Part shown: piece after piece, positions 48,477 through 60,651 of the stretch
Layout: each line of letters begins with the position of its first letter
How positions within the stretch are numbered: position 1 is the stretch's first letter
NCBI GenBank assembly: GCA_963277665.1
Contig: OY728121.1
Coordinates: 1,655,072,062 to 1,655,136,061, forward strand
DNA length: 64,000 nt
Reading direction: 5' to 3'
Origin: Viscum album
Lineage: Eukaryota; Streptophyta; Magnoliopsida; Santalales; Viscaceae
Notes under the pieces: model-generated
Told to the model about the DNA's origin: nothing
Database searches by the model: none
Seen by the model: only the letters and a program-made list of their open reading frames with translations
Translations under genes and position numbers: made by a program

Positions 48477-48600
48477 GCCAGGACATCATGTAGGCCAGTG
48501 GTAGGTGATGCACCCTTGTCACCCTTAGGTTGTGGGTTCAAGTCTCGTGGCCTTGTCGGACGTGACAGTTTATCGCCCGACCTATGGGTTTTCCTTCTTC
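48477..48600 (+). mobile_element. tRNA-like SINE insertion
   Basis: Box A TAGGCCAGTGG (48491-48501) and box B GGTTCAAGTCTC (48535-48546), about 33 bases apart, fit a Pol III internal promoter. GC content is higher than in the surrounding interior of the LTR element. SINE borders and target duplication are not clear. Confidence 0.5.
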
Positions 48601-48949
48601 TAAAACTATATATTATTATAGCATTCCAAAAATAACCTTAAGAAATATTTTAATCTTAAATAATAATATCCAATGTTCAAAAAATTCCATTCCAAATTTG
48701 GTACTCATCCAAAATACTTCTGTCCAAATTAACAGTCTAATAAAATCTCTAAGTTTCCAAAATCACTCTTAACATCAAATTTCCCAAATAATGTAATGTA
48801 GCTCTTATTGTCACATATCTAATATTTTATATCCTTAAAAACATTAATAAAAATTTTCATGATTCCAAATCCTTAAAGAAAATTATTGCATTACAATCCT
48901 TATATATCTCATGATTCTTATAAACAGAATATATTAACATAATTTTTTT

Positions 48950-50042
48950 GAATCAAAAATCACAAATACATTAATTATTCCACTTCGACTATAGTAATAG
49001 AATAAGCTTTACCTTGATTCATGTGATTATTTTAATCTATATTTACTTGAAACTTTGGAAAATAATTTTCATAATGTCCCATATCTTTATAATTATAGCA
49101 TTTTACATTTACAGCTTCTTTATTTCCCGTACAATCACAATCCTGGTGACCTTTCTATCCACACTTGTAATAAACTCTCATTCCATTTCGACAAGTACTA
49201 GGGTTTTTATTCCCACAATTATCACATGTTGTAAAATAATTATTTCCATTTTTCCCTTTATTAATATCTTTCTCCACCGTTCTCTTATTCTCTTACGTTC
49301 TCTTAAAGTCATAAAACTTATTAAATTATTTCTCTGTCTTCATAGCACTTGAGACTATATCTTTGTATGATGAGAAAGTTTGGGATACCAATGCCTTTGG
49401 GAGAAATGGATTTAAACCATAAAATAATTGATAAGTATTTATCTTTGTATTATTTACATGATCCAAAGCATGCCTTTCTAAACTTGTAAAGTTAGCTTCA
49501 TACTTAATAGCATTCACATCCTCTTTTTTCCTCAGACTCAGAAATTATCTCTCCATATCAGCTCGTTGTTCTTGAGGAAAGTATTTTTCTAAGAAAAGTT
49601 CTTTAAACTACCTCCATTACATATTTGTTACTTCTTCATCTTCCTTTGATTATTGAATTAATGACCACCATTGATCTACATCTCTGAAGAGTTGATAAAC
49701 TGCCATGACAACTTTTTCCATTTTATTACTCTCCAATGAAAGAAATATTTTTTCTAAGGAACTTATCCATTGATCATCTAAAAATGGATTTATAGTCCCA
49801 TTTAATTATGAAGATTCTTGTATCATGAATCAATTTAACATTGATCCTCCATGTTGTGAATCAGGGTGCTCCATACAGGTAAAGTTATTATTCATAACCT
49901 GAGTCACATGTCCGAGTATGGTTATAAGTTGTTCACCACTAGTTATATCACCATATCCATTATCATTATATTGAATAGAAGGGAAATACCTATATATATT
50001 ACATGAATTAATACAGTTTCCATTCCCTACACTAGGATCCAT
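48950..50042 (-). pseudogene. gag of Tekay/Del-type element (broken)
   Basis: The minus strand starts MDPSVGNGNC at 50042. After a stop there is NPFLDDQWISSLEKIFLSLE and VVMAVYQLFRDVDQWW (~49770-49660), matching the retrotransposon gag capsid domain with its WW motif, then FKELFLEKYFPQEQRADMER (~49600). YEANFTSLERHALDHV follows at ~49500, and two zinc knuckles at ~49230-49060: YYKCGxKGHQDCDC and KCYNYKDMGHYENYFPK. The second knuckle has lost its second and last Cys. Gag packages element RNA in cytoplasmic particles. About four stops are present. Below ~48950 no pol sequence appears. Confidence 0.85.
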
Positions 50043-50267
50043 TTCAAAATAATTTAATACACTAGATTAGATCCTATCATTATGTATAATCCCATAAAAA
50101 GTGAAATTCATAACATAATTTGAAAATTTTATGTGTATCTAGTCCGTAACCATAAACATGGTTTCCAAGGTATGTTCTTATATACTTATCCTCAATTTTT
50201 ATCTTAGGTTTATGTTCCCTAATCTAAGTTTTTTTAAGTCTAATTTCCAAGGTTGTTTCTAAACCTC

Positions 50268-50279
50268 CCTTTGATACCA
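50268..50279 (-). other. primer binding site, initiator tRNA-Met type
   Basis: The minus strand reads TGGTATCAAAGG two bases inside the right LTR, against TGGTATCAGAGC, the complement of the 3' end of plant initiator tRNA-Met. This fixes the element's orientation. Confidence 0.75.
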
Positions 50280-50281
50280 AC

Positions 50282-53200
50282 TATAATACACCGACCCCAA
50301 AATATCAGAGTCGGTGCATTATTTTAATACATTGGAATAGATACTAGTGTCGAATCCCAAAGGATTGATTAGTTTAATAGTCTTGGAAAATATAGTACAT
50401 ATATGAACTAATTTAAGAAATAAAATACAACATAGATAATCCTTTGAGAATTCAATTATTCTCCTAGATTAACCCTCCATATCAATCATAATACATATCT
50501 TGGCATCTTCGGAAAATAAAACATAAGGAAGGGGTGATCACAGATTCTCATTAAGAGTAAAAAATACAACGAAAGCCATCATAAATAAGCACAAACTTTT
50601 AAGGCAAGGTAAATAACCCTAACATAAGCCTTTTAAGCATAATCTTGAGCATAATATGGAAGGAATAAATCAAATAAATCCATATAATCATCCACATTGT
50701 TATTAAACTAGTTGAATAATCACATGTAATATAAATTACTAGTCCAATAATGAGGGAATGCATAATTCCAAACATCATAACCATACCGTCAAGGCCTCGT
50801 GCCAATACCAAACATAAACTGGTAAAAACCCAAACTAGTTTATCTCATAAGACCTTATGATGCATAAAGGGGTTATAGCAGGACCTGATCGTCACTTACT
50901 AAGTCCAATACATTCCTCATATGAAAAGGGTGAAATATAAACAAAAAAAAGATTCATATTAAAACTAGCATATAATATTTTAATACATTAACCATAAAAC
51001 ATGAATGGTATCAAAATATCACATCCACAGTAAAACATATCATAAACCATTCAATAAAATATGGAATATTGTTAACAAAATAAACCTCAATTAAGTATAA
51101 AATCCAACAAAATATGTTTACATAGATGAAAATAAACTAATAAAACCAGTAATTATTTCTTTAGAAAAATACATTTTTTTCTTTGAAATGATTGATTCAA
51201 AAGCCATGAATTTATAAAAGAATACATTTAAAATAGATTTTTGAATCAAATTTTCCCATTCCACTTTTAAAAATTTGAGATAAATTAAAATATTAACATT
51301 TAAAAATATTCATGTCCTTACAAATAAATCCATAAAACCCATTTTGAAAACAAGGACATGAATGAGAAATATTTGGAGGAATAAATATTAGAAACATTTA
51401 AAATGGTGACTTGTTTAAAGATTACCTTACATAAGACCTTTAAAAGATTAATTTTGAAATTTTTTAAGAAACATGGACACGGATGATAAATATATCCCGA
51501 TAAATACATACGTATAAACAATCTCGAATAATAATGATATTGTGAAATTAACCCTTACCTTGTGATTCCTTTTGGGTGATCGTCCTTTAACCTCATGTAT
51601 AATGGTTTTAAGAGTGTCAATAAATTATTATAGAACCATAATAATGATTATAATATTTTATATAATCTCCTTATAATATCTTATTACCAGTTTGTTAACA
51701 ATCTTTCATTATTGCACTATTTTGGGTGTAAATTGCCTAGTTTCCTCAAGTATGTCTTAACTTGTCATTTTCTTATTCTATTGATTAGATCGTTATTTAA
51801 TAATATAAATAATTTAAAACATGACTTAATTACCATATATATTGAGTAAATATGTATTTATAATAATCTCTAAATTTTGGAGATAAGAAATGAAATGCAT
51901 TGTTCATAGAGACGGTAGGTCGTAGGTAAGCATGACCACTACTTTCATTTCTTTGTCATATTAAAATATTGAAAAGTAAATGACACATATGTATAATATA
52001 ATTATAATATAATATATATGTCATATATGTTATATATTTTTATTAAAATTATCATTAATCTGTTCTATGTATAGCGTGAACAAATCACATCGCTTTGAAG
52101 GGGTGGTAGTCCACACTTCCACAAACAATGTTATCATATATCCACAATATGGAAAGCATGAAGGTATGTTTAATATAAAATTAAAGAATATGAAAAAGGT
52201 TATAATTTAAATATAAAAATATTATTTAACAAGAAAAAAAAATATTTTTAAGACCATCCATTATGGTGGTAATGGAAGAAGAAAAAAACAATATTCACAT
52301 AGTCGGTTAACCATCATAACTTAGACAACAATTTCATTTCTTTGAATAAGAGGAGGTGAGAAACAACATGGAATTGAGATATTACATTAGAAACATAAAA
52401 CTCTAGTATATAAATTATTCTAGATTTATCATGAATTTATGGATGAATGAGGTGAGGAGAAAGTGGAAAAAGAAAATAAATTAAGAGAGGTACTTTAAGA
52501 AAATTACCTCTTGAATACCACCTCCTTGAAAGACCCTTGAGGACCTTGGATTTGGTATTTTGGTGAGACTAAAAGCATTTTCACGTGCGGAGAGTGAGTA
52601 AGAGAGGTTTGGGTAGATATTTTAGGATCTAAAAGGCTTTTTGTGTCGAAATGGGGAGGTCAGGGGTGGTATTTATACTTGAGGAGAGGGAGATTCAAGT
52701 GATTAAATTATAGATTATTTTATATTTAAAGCTAACCACATTGAGGTGGAATTAATTTAAAAGAATTAAAATTTTAATTAATGTTTTCTACACTATTTAT
52801 TGTTGATCCAAACAACAACCAAACATTAAATTTTTCAATTTTTAGGTATGTTGAGCTTTTACCTTTTAACTTTAACTCTTGTCACAATTTTATCTATACA
52901 ACGATAAATAATTTTTTTACCATGGTAGATTTTTTATACCTAAAAATGAAATTAACCATATAAAATAATTTGGAAATTATAATTCCAAATATGGAATCAA
53001 TGTTACCTAATTAAATTCATATAATTTGGAAAATTATAATTAAAATTAATTCCTCAGACAAAACAAAAGTGCGAGTTTTTAAAGTGAAACGTTCAAAAGT
53101 TTGAAATTATTTTATATTGAATTTCAAATTGAAATTGATTCCAATGAAATATAAAGGTTTTATTAATAAAAACTTTATCTAATTATACTTTAAAATTAAT

Positions 53201-53677
53201 TAAAAGTATAATCTAATGATATAAATAAATTAGATGAAAAAGAAGTTTTGAAATAAAATGCAGTATTTTTCACTATTTACTAAAATATCAAATTTATCTG
53301 AAAAATACCAAAAATTAAACGAAAGTAAATTTTGATGTCCTATTTCCAAAAAATAAAATTATTTTGTCAAATAGAACTTATAAATTTGTCAAAAACTATA
53401 TTTAAAATGGGTGTGCCATCAAAAGGCGGTAAAACTGTGTGTTTGAAAAATACTTGCTTTATTGGATTGGTTCATATATCATATCTAGAGAACACAAAAA
53501 AATGAATGTTGAACATTATATTGTATATAATATGGTTAATATTTTAAAATATTTATATATTAACATCTAGGTTATAATAGATCGTAGTGTGTTTGAACAC
53601 GGTGTTATGTGAAACACAAGCAATTAAATATATATTTTGTTAATGAAAACATACCAAAAAAATATTGGGGTATTAAA
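50282..53677 (-). repeat. 5' LTR of gag-only element
   Basis: 3396 bases, from TATAATACACCGACC to GGGGTATTAAA on the + strand. The terminal bases have mutated from the TG...CA kept in the partner. Confidence 0.9.
52670..52677 (-). promoter_or_regulatory. TATA box in 5' LTR (minus strand)
   Basis: TATAAATA followed by CCACCCCTGACCTCCCC on the minus strand, in the same place as in the other LTR. Confidence 0.55.
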
Positions 53678-53682
53678 ATTAA

Positions 53683-54599
53683 CCAGTTATTCCATCACAA
53701 AAAGGTTATCTAAAAAAACCCTCTCATCTCATCAACCACATAACAGGATGTCGCATCATCACACCATAGCACAACCATAGACCAACCATATTATTACCTC
53801 CCCAAAGCACATACTCATACCAACCACATCATCGCTTACCCACAACTTGTCCACCAACCAACCACACAGCACCCTCCCACAACATAGATATATACCAAAT
53901 ATATGATCCCCCACATCACAAATGCACATTGTCTCCCCGCAGCACGGCCTCAGATAACTCATCAACACACACTTCACCCAAGTATCATCAAAATGTAGAA
54001 AAATCAGACCACAAACAAAAAATGCCCCACCGTACTGGATACTTGGGGGAAGAATGGATGAAAAGAACCAATTAGAATAGAATCCTTACCATTCATCATC
54101 AATGATAATCCATCAAAACCAATATATTGAATCAAGGTGAGGAAGGATGAAATCTCTCCCAAAAATACCTAAGGTTCTTCCAAAAACAAGATGATGGAAG
54201 GGAATCTGAATGAATTAATATCGACCAAATAAAGTATTTCCATTAGATCCAAATCTATAGTGCCTATAAAGAGAAGATAAGAGAATGAGGAGGAAGTCGT
54301 GCACAAATAAAATAAGGATGGGAGCTATTCGTTCGATTCATTGACAAGAATTGAATACACGTGCAGGCGAGGTAAGACTAAAAAAAATAGTGTTGTAGGA
54401 GGCGAAAAAGAAAGATAAATCCACACATACCTTAGATTTGTAGAGATTAATTCATTGAGAATGTGGACTAGCGGCAATAGTAGGGTTCGACGACAGCAAT
54501 GATAGAGCTCTGGTTCCGTGAAATCTTAAGGCATAAGTGGCGGCAGGGTTCTATAAGAGTTCAATTTATAAGAACCCAAAAGACTTTTATCAACACTTT
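53683..54599. other. unassigned region, possibly an old 5' leader on the minus strand
   Basis: The minus strand from 54560 down has CCCTGCCGCCACTT and CGTCGTCGAACCC, then a plausible splice donor TCTAAG/GTATGTG (~54435). This looks like the 5' leader of a gene or LINE, but no coding sequence is recognised. A 72-codon minus frame at 53977-53759 is Cys-rich without a known motif. Confidence 0.3.
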
Positions 54600-55112
54600 T
54601 TTAGCACTTATAAAGGTCTAATCTAAATAATTTATTTATATTATTATATATATTTATAAAATTATATATATAATAAATATATATACTTATTTATTTATAA
54701 TTATAATTATTTATAAATATATATTTATTTATAAATATATTTATTATAATTTTATAATTATTTATATATATATATACTTATAATTGTAATTATAAATAAA
54801 TAAATATTCATTTATTTATAATTATAATTATAAATAAATATATTTATAAATATTTGTATATAGTTATAAATATATATATATATATATAAATATTTGTATG
54901 TTTTTATAAATATATTTATATAATTATATATATTTATAAAATTAAAAATATAATAAATATATTTATTATAATTTTAAAATTATTTAAATATATATTTACT
55001 TATAATTATAATTGTAAATAAATATTTATTTATTTATTTTTAATTATAATTATAAATAAATATTTTTATAAATATTTTTATATAATTATAAATATATATA
55101 TTAGAAAGGTTC
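54600..55112. repeat. AT-only tract at the LINE 3' end
   Basis: About 500 bases of almost pure A and T, with words ATAAATATATTTATA and AATTATAATTATAAATAAAT. A block near 54650-54870 recurs in altered form at ~54930-55090, about 280 bases apart. It abuts the 3' end of the LINE remnant and may have grown from its tail. Confidence 0.8.
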
Positions 55113-57551
55113 TGGTACCAAGCGAGCTTATCCTTAAAATTTATTAATGAAAATAAAAAAACAAACAAAAACCAGCAGGCGTGTGGTGCATAATGCACCA
55201 CCAAACCAAGAATGTGGAAAAAACATCACCCAATAGTACTGACACAAGGACCCACACATCATGGCCTATAGACCCGCTGAAAAATATTTTCAAGGCCCAA
55301 AAACCCAAAATAAAAAGGCCCAAGGCCCAGAAATACTCACACTAGCATAAAAAGACACCCAGCCCGAAAGAAAGTTCTAAGGCCCAAAATCACATCAAGA
55401 GCCAAAAGTGAGAACCCCTTCTAAGTCCCATATTCTACTGATAATTCTAGCCTTTCACTAGCCTATGTCTAGCACTATAACTAAGGTCTTCATCCTTTCA
55501 CATCATGAGGTTGTTCGTCATTCTAATCTCAATGACCCACATCCCAAGGTTTGTCACCAGCCAGATCACATCACCATTGTCGTCGATCCGCAAATATGTC
55601 TTCAGTTTGAAATAATGTTGCCAATTACAAATTCATCCCAGCCAATGGGCCTTTATCTCCATCGGGATCCCAAATGGAAAACTTGCCATCCCCATTATCG
55701 ATCGAGGCTTGAGAAAGAAAAAATATCATATCTCTCTACAGCCAACCCACAATACGTCCACCTAGGTCTCAGATCCACCACGCCACTCGCCGGTAGTTGT
55801 GCCCTGCTGTCGGGCACCACCAACAAGCCTCCGTCGTCACCTCCTCCAGGAACCCAAACTTGCCTCACCGCACAATGCCTCCATCGTAGGACCCCATCTT
55901 CGACCTAGTGTAACCAAGAATTGACTCCGATCAGGACAGCATGTTCGCTTGCTCAAAATATATCTTCGCTACTTCAAATTCATCCAACTATGCAAGTGTC
56001 TCATGCCTCCAGAGGACACAGTTTTCCAAGGCCAATAGTTGCTTCCCATCACACCCTGAGGATGTCCTAAGATCCATAGCCCATTGTACCACTGTCAAAG
56101 GCCATCATCATCCAAATACCATCATCATCCCCATCGCTAGTCGGGGCACACTGAAGGAAGTCATTGTCATCCTGATCTTTGAAAACGACCTTATAAAAAT
56201 CAAACATGTTGTGTGGGTGCAAAGGGAAAATAGTTCTTTGTGCCCAACCACATCAAAATCAGAAGGATTATCATACTAGATTCTTATATTGGATTGATAC
56301 CAAAAGAGATCACCATAAAATGAAAGAGATAGAAGATCTATTATTGAGTGACAACCCATAAATATTATATATATATCTCTGTGTGTGTGTGTGAAAAAGG
56401 TATAGTGAGAAGTAAAAGCTTCGGAGCTTTTATCACTGCCTTGAACCTTTCCTATTCCAGAGTGAGATTGACCTTTTGTGATTTATAAGAGGATATTATA
56501 GACACATTCCTTGGAAAATTGGATTAATCCTTCTGTGGCCTTCTTTTTGTAGGGGCCGGAGTCAACCCATCATGGATGTCCAATTTTCCCTTCCATTTAA
56601 TATGACACCTTTAAAGGAAACAGGGGCACTGTTTCCTGAATAATGGAGATGATAAGTGTCCAATAAAACCATATGCTTCTCTATCACTCCCATCATCTGA
56701 GATGTTACCCTATTTTCAAAATATTCCTAAATAATTAAAAGCACTCTAGATCTATTGATGATAATTCATTCTATGCTGATCAGATTTCTTGGATCCATTA
56801 TCCTATAGAACATCTCCTAAAAAATCTACAGCAAGTGGCAGTGCAACACAACCTAGCTCCTCTGTGAGAACCGGAACAACACATTGAGAAACAACCACAT
56901 TTGTAGACTGTACAACCTCACTAATGTGTTACTCGTCCCAGACAGGTGTATCAGGATTTTGACCAGAATAAGAAGAAACTTCTTTACCAAGAGAATAACT
57001 AACTACTTCCCCATATAGTTCTATGACAATAGAATGAGAGGGACCAACAAAGGAAACATTAACTTCAGCAATTCCATTACTACTATTTCTGAAAACAAAA
57101 TCCTCACTAGGTGTTTTCCCCTTGTCTGACTTCCTGCAACTAGCAATGGTATGCCCCCATAGAGAGCATAATGAGAAGCATAATCCCACGCAACACTTCT
57201 CCTTAAAATTTCCTACCATCTTTCATCCTACACAAAAATCATACAGCCTTTCATAAATTATCTTAAGATAAAAATCATCCTTCTGAGCCAAAAGAATGAC
57301 CTTTTTAGTAAGAATGGAAGTGAAATCAACTTCGATGGGAATACTTGAAAATTGACCAAACCAATCCCCCTTCGTGACTTTTTCCATCTTTATTGGAACA
57401 CTAATTAGTGAGGTAATGTCAAAAATGATCCTTAGATGCCATAGATTCCAATTCAAGCCAAAGACAGGATTCCAGACATGGGATCTACACCTAGTGACAA
57501 CAAACAGATTGAAATTGGCATCCCACTTTTGAAAACAGTGCATGCCTAGAT
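55113..57551 (-). pseudogene. LINE ORF1 remnant (DUF4283 and zinc knuckle)
   Basis: The minus strand begins within a DUF4283 domain: CFQKWDANFNLFVVTRCRSH, VWNPVFGLNWNLWHL, PIKMEKVTKGDWFGQFSSI and YERLYDFC (57543-57225). After a shift comes a zinc knuckle CFSLCSLWGHTIASC (~57175-57130) and a Ser-rich part to 56929. This is the ORF1 layout of plant L1-type LINEs. The rest down to 55113 has short broken frames and no reverse transcriptase. The 3' end reads CATTAATAAATTTTAAGGA and then the AT-rich tract. The 5' side is cut at 57552 by the gypsy LTR. A TG microsatellite lies at ~56380-56393. Confidence 0.72.
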
Positions 57552-60500
57552 TATAGTAGCCCTAAATTTTACACATACTATTACATGATTTTAAGCATAA
57601 TTAATCATCCAATTACAAACTGAGTATCATAAAGCATAGTGTCTTATTTATTAGGTACATAATTAAATATCATGAAACCAAAATAAAACATCTTTTATTT
57701 AATATTAATAAGGAGATACTAACTACCTTTGAGACCTTACATATAAATAGAACACCCTGGGGAATACATGAACAAATGGATGAGCTAAAAACCCAATAAG
57801 TAAATAAACAAAAAAATAAATCTTAACGCATGGGTTAGAAGGCATAACATAATGATATAAAAAGGCATGGAACATGATTAAACTTATTTAATAATAACAT
57901 ATAGAACATGGAATTATATAATCATGGAATCATATTAATGTGGAAATAATATAAAACATGAATTTAGCATGAGTTAAGGATCATTGCACATGGAGGATCA
58001 TGAGACAAGGCTAACCACCAAGACTGTTGCAGATATCATCTCATGAGACAAAACATTGCCCAATGAATTAGAGATATATATGGGTGAACCCATCATAAAA
58101 TGTTCATGAATAAGTTTTTCACACAAATAATCATACATGATCAATCAAATATAAACATAAGGGTTACCCATGGAAAGAATTGGGTATCATAATCATGTCA
58201 AAAGGCATAACAAAAGGGAATATCATAATGGAATCCATTAAAGAAAGAATTTAAATCATAAATGGACATTAAAAATATAAAATAGTAATATATCATGATA
58301 TATGACTTCAAACTGAAGTTAAAACATGTAAAAATAGAGTTTAATAATCTTTTTAAATAAAACATTTTTGTGCGATTTAATGAAAATATTAAAGAGCATT
58401 TAAAGCAGAAAAGGGAATATTTATTTTCATAAAACCATAAATTAATAAAGATAGTTTTTAATGATGAAATGAGTTATTTTATAAAAATAATGGTGGCTTA
58501 AAACAAATTATGGATTTCACTTGGGATGAGTAAGAAATTGGGAAGTTCCTTTGAATTGGGTAATCTTTTTCGGGAAGATTTGAGAAGGGAGCCTTGTTAA
58601 AACATGTATTACCCAGTCAAAGAAGGATGATATGATTTGGATATATGAGTTTAGAATATATAAATATAATTTACAATAATTAAATCAAAATAAAAAAGTG
58701 TTAAATTTGGTAAAGAGAGAGAAAATGTAACCTAAAGGAAATTTGGAGGTTCGGAAAGGATCTCTTACCTTATGTCTGAAACGGTTCTGCAATTCATCTC
58801 AATGTCCTGAATAATCAAATTAGATTCATTAATTAACAATTAAAGAACATTTTATACATGTAATTTATTTACTATAATTTTATTAAGTTCATTTATGACC
58901 TTTTTGATGAGTTATAGTGTAATTTCATCGTTCGGGAGTGCTTGTTTTCTTAGTTTTCATGATTATTTCGCTTATATAAGAGTATTGATGTTCATGTAAA
59001 ATGGAAATGGAAATACCAAATTGAAGTTATAATTTCTTAATGAGCATATAGAAGGTTAAATTTTTATATAATTGATTTGGTTATTTTTTATGAGGATAAA
59101 TCATTAGATAACATGTTAATGATATTCGTTTAGATTAATTTTAGTAGTTTTTCGATCACAACGAACTAGTTTTGTTCTATTATTTAATATCATGTATATA
59201 TAATAGTTACAGAACAATAAATAAGGTATAATAAATATATTATAATCTATTTAAACTATAAAAATGGTTTCATGACCATCCTTTAAAATGGTAATAGAAA
59301 TTGAAAACTCGTCATCCTCGAATGTGATATATTAACACATCATGGATGATGTTATCATTCTTTTGAATAAAAGGAGATGAGAAGGGGTATTGATGATGGA
59401 TTATTCTATAATCATAATAAAATTGTATTATATGTGAGGTATTGGAGTTATCATTCCATTTAGATGAGGGGAGGTGGGGAGAGAATAAGAAAAAGAAAAA
59501 AAACTTGAAAATAAATTAAATGAAAATAAAGGGGATTTTACCTCTCGTATTCCTCCTACTTGAGAACCTCCTTAGGGAAAGGGTTTTGTTATTTTGATTA
59601 TAAAAAGAGATATTGGACATAGGTGAGGGTTTTGGTAGGATATTTGAGTAGAATTTGGACAGTGCTCAAGGCTTGAGAGGCGTGAGAAGAAGAGGTGGTG
59701 AGGGGGGGTACTTATAGTGGAGGAGAGGGTGTTTTCTCATTATTTTATTCATTAGTTTATTATTTTGGCTCAAGAATATAAATAGTTTTAGAAATATCAT
59801 CAAATATAATGAAATAATTAATTATATTTCTAGATTTTTGGCTTATATCATCCTCACGCCATCTATGACTCCATATTTCATGTATTTAACTTTTATTGTA
59901 AATTATTGTATTTCACTATTCACCAAAAATTCGACTATTTTAGAAAAATCACAAAAAATCACCCTAACCATTTTTCAACATGTAGAATTAAAAATTTAAA
60001 TCCATTTCTTGAAAATAATTTTATAAATATAAGAAATTTAATTTTTAAATAAAATTATCATTTACTCGAAAAATACAGATTTTAAAATTATATCTCATTT
60101 TATAACACTTTGAAAAATTAATTAAGGTATAATAAAATTATATTAAAATAATATGACAAAAAAATATTTATTAATGAATACATTTTATGAAAATAAATTT
60201 TCTTTTAAATTATTAAATTAATCAGAAAATTGTAATTAAATATTTTTGACCTATAAAAATACAATCACTTAATTAGTAATTTTTAAAAGACTTATTTACT
60301 TATACTATGATATAATTATATCATATTACTATTGATAAGATACTTAAATTTTATTTATACTTTCATAGGTGATGTTATTATTCAATTTTATGATTTACTA
60401 TCCATAAGGGTCGCATTACTATTCCAAAGGTCAAGTTACTATTTCATCTGTATACATTTCTTAACTTCTAGAAATAATTATTATTTCATTCATTATTCAT

Positions 60501-60604
60501 TTATAAAATTTATATTGTGTTCTTTATGTGATTTAATGTGATTTATACTATATGACATAATTTTAAGAAGTGAATTTTCGTTGATAAAATTTTGGATCAT
60601 TACA
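57552..60604 (-). repeat. 3' LTR of the partial gypsy element
   Basis: ~3.05 kb. The minus strand begins TGTAATGATCCAAAATTTT and ends GGGCTACTATA. The end is set by the junction with LINE sequence and by likeness to the TGTAA LTRs at 44934 and 50282, so it could be off by a few bases. The part at 59530-59730 resembles 46655-46830 of the gag-only element. Confidence 0.75.
59709..59716 (-). promoter_or_regulatory. TATA box in gypsy LTR (minus strand)
   Basis: TATAAGTA followed by CCCCCCCTCACCACCTC on the minus strand, about 890 bases into the LTR. Confidence 0.55.
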
Positions 60605-60617
60605 TTCTTCCCCACTT
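60605..60617 (-). other. polypurine tract of partial gypsy element
   Basis: AAGTGGGGAAGAA on the minus strand lies immediately before the TGTAATGATCC start of the LTR. Confidence 0.8.
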
Positions 60618-60651
60618 ATGAAATTTCACCCTCAAAATTTTGTTTTACACA

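Larger units (their letters stand above)
44934..53677 (-). mobile_element. LTR retrotransposon with gag but no pol, ATTAA target duplication
   Basis: Two related LTRs (44934-47899 and 50282-53677) flank 2.4 kb of interior. ATTAA occurs at both outer borders (44929-44933 and 53678-53682). The minus strand is coding: primer site next to the right LTR, polypurine tract next to the left LTR, gag with zinc knuckles between. Ends TGTAACACCCC and GGCGTTACA and the gag type suggest Tekay/Del Ty3/gypsy. Protease, RT, RNase H and integrase are absent, so the copy is non-autonomous, either by deletion or as a gag-only family. Confidence 0.92.

Noticed and set aside
55465..56279. Plus-strand open frames of 147 and 112 codons
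   Set aside because: They lie opposite the LINE remnant on the minus strand and show no known domain; treated as antisense by-products.
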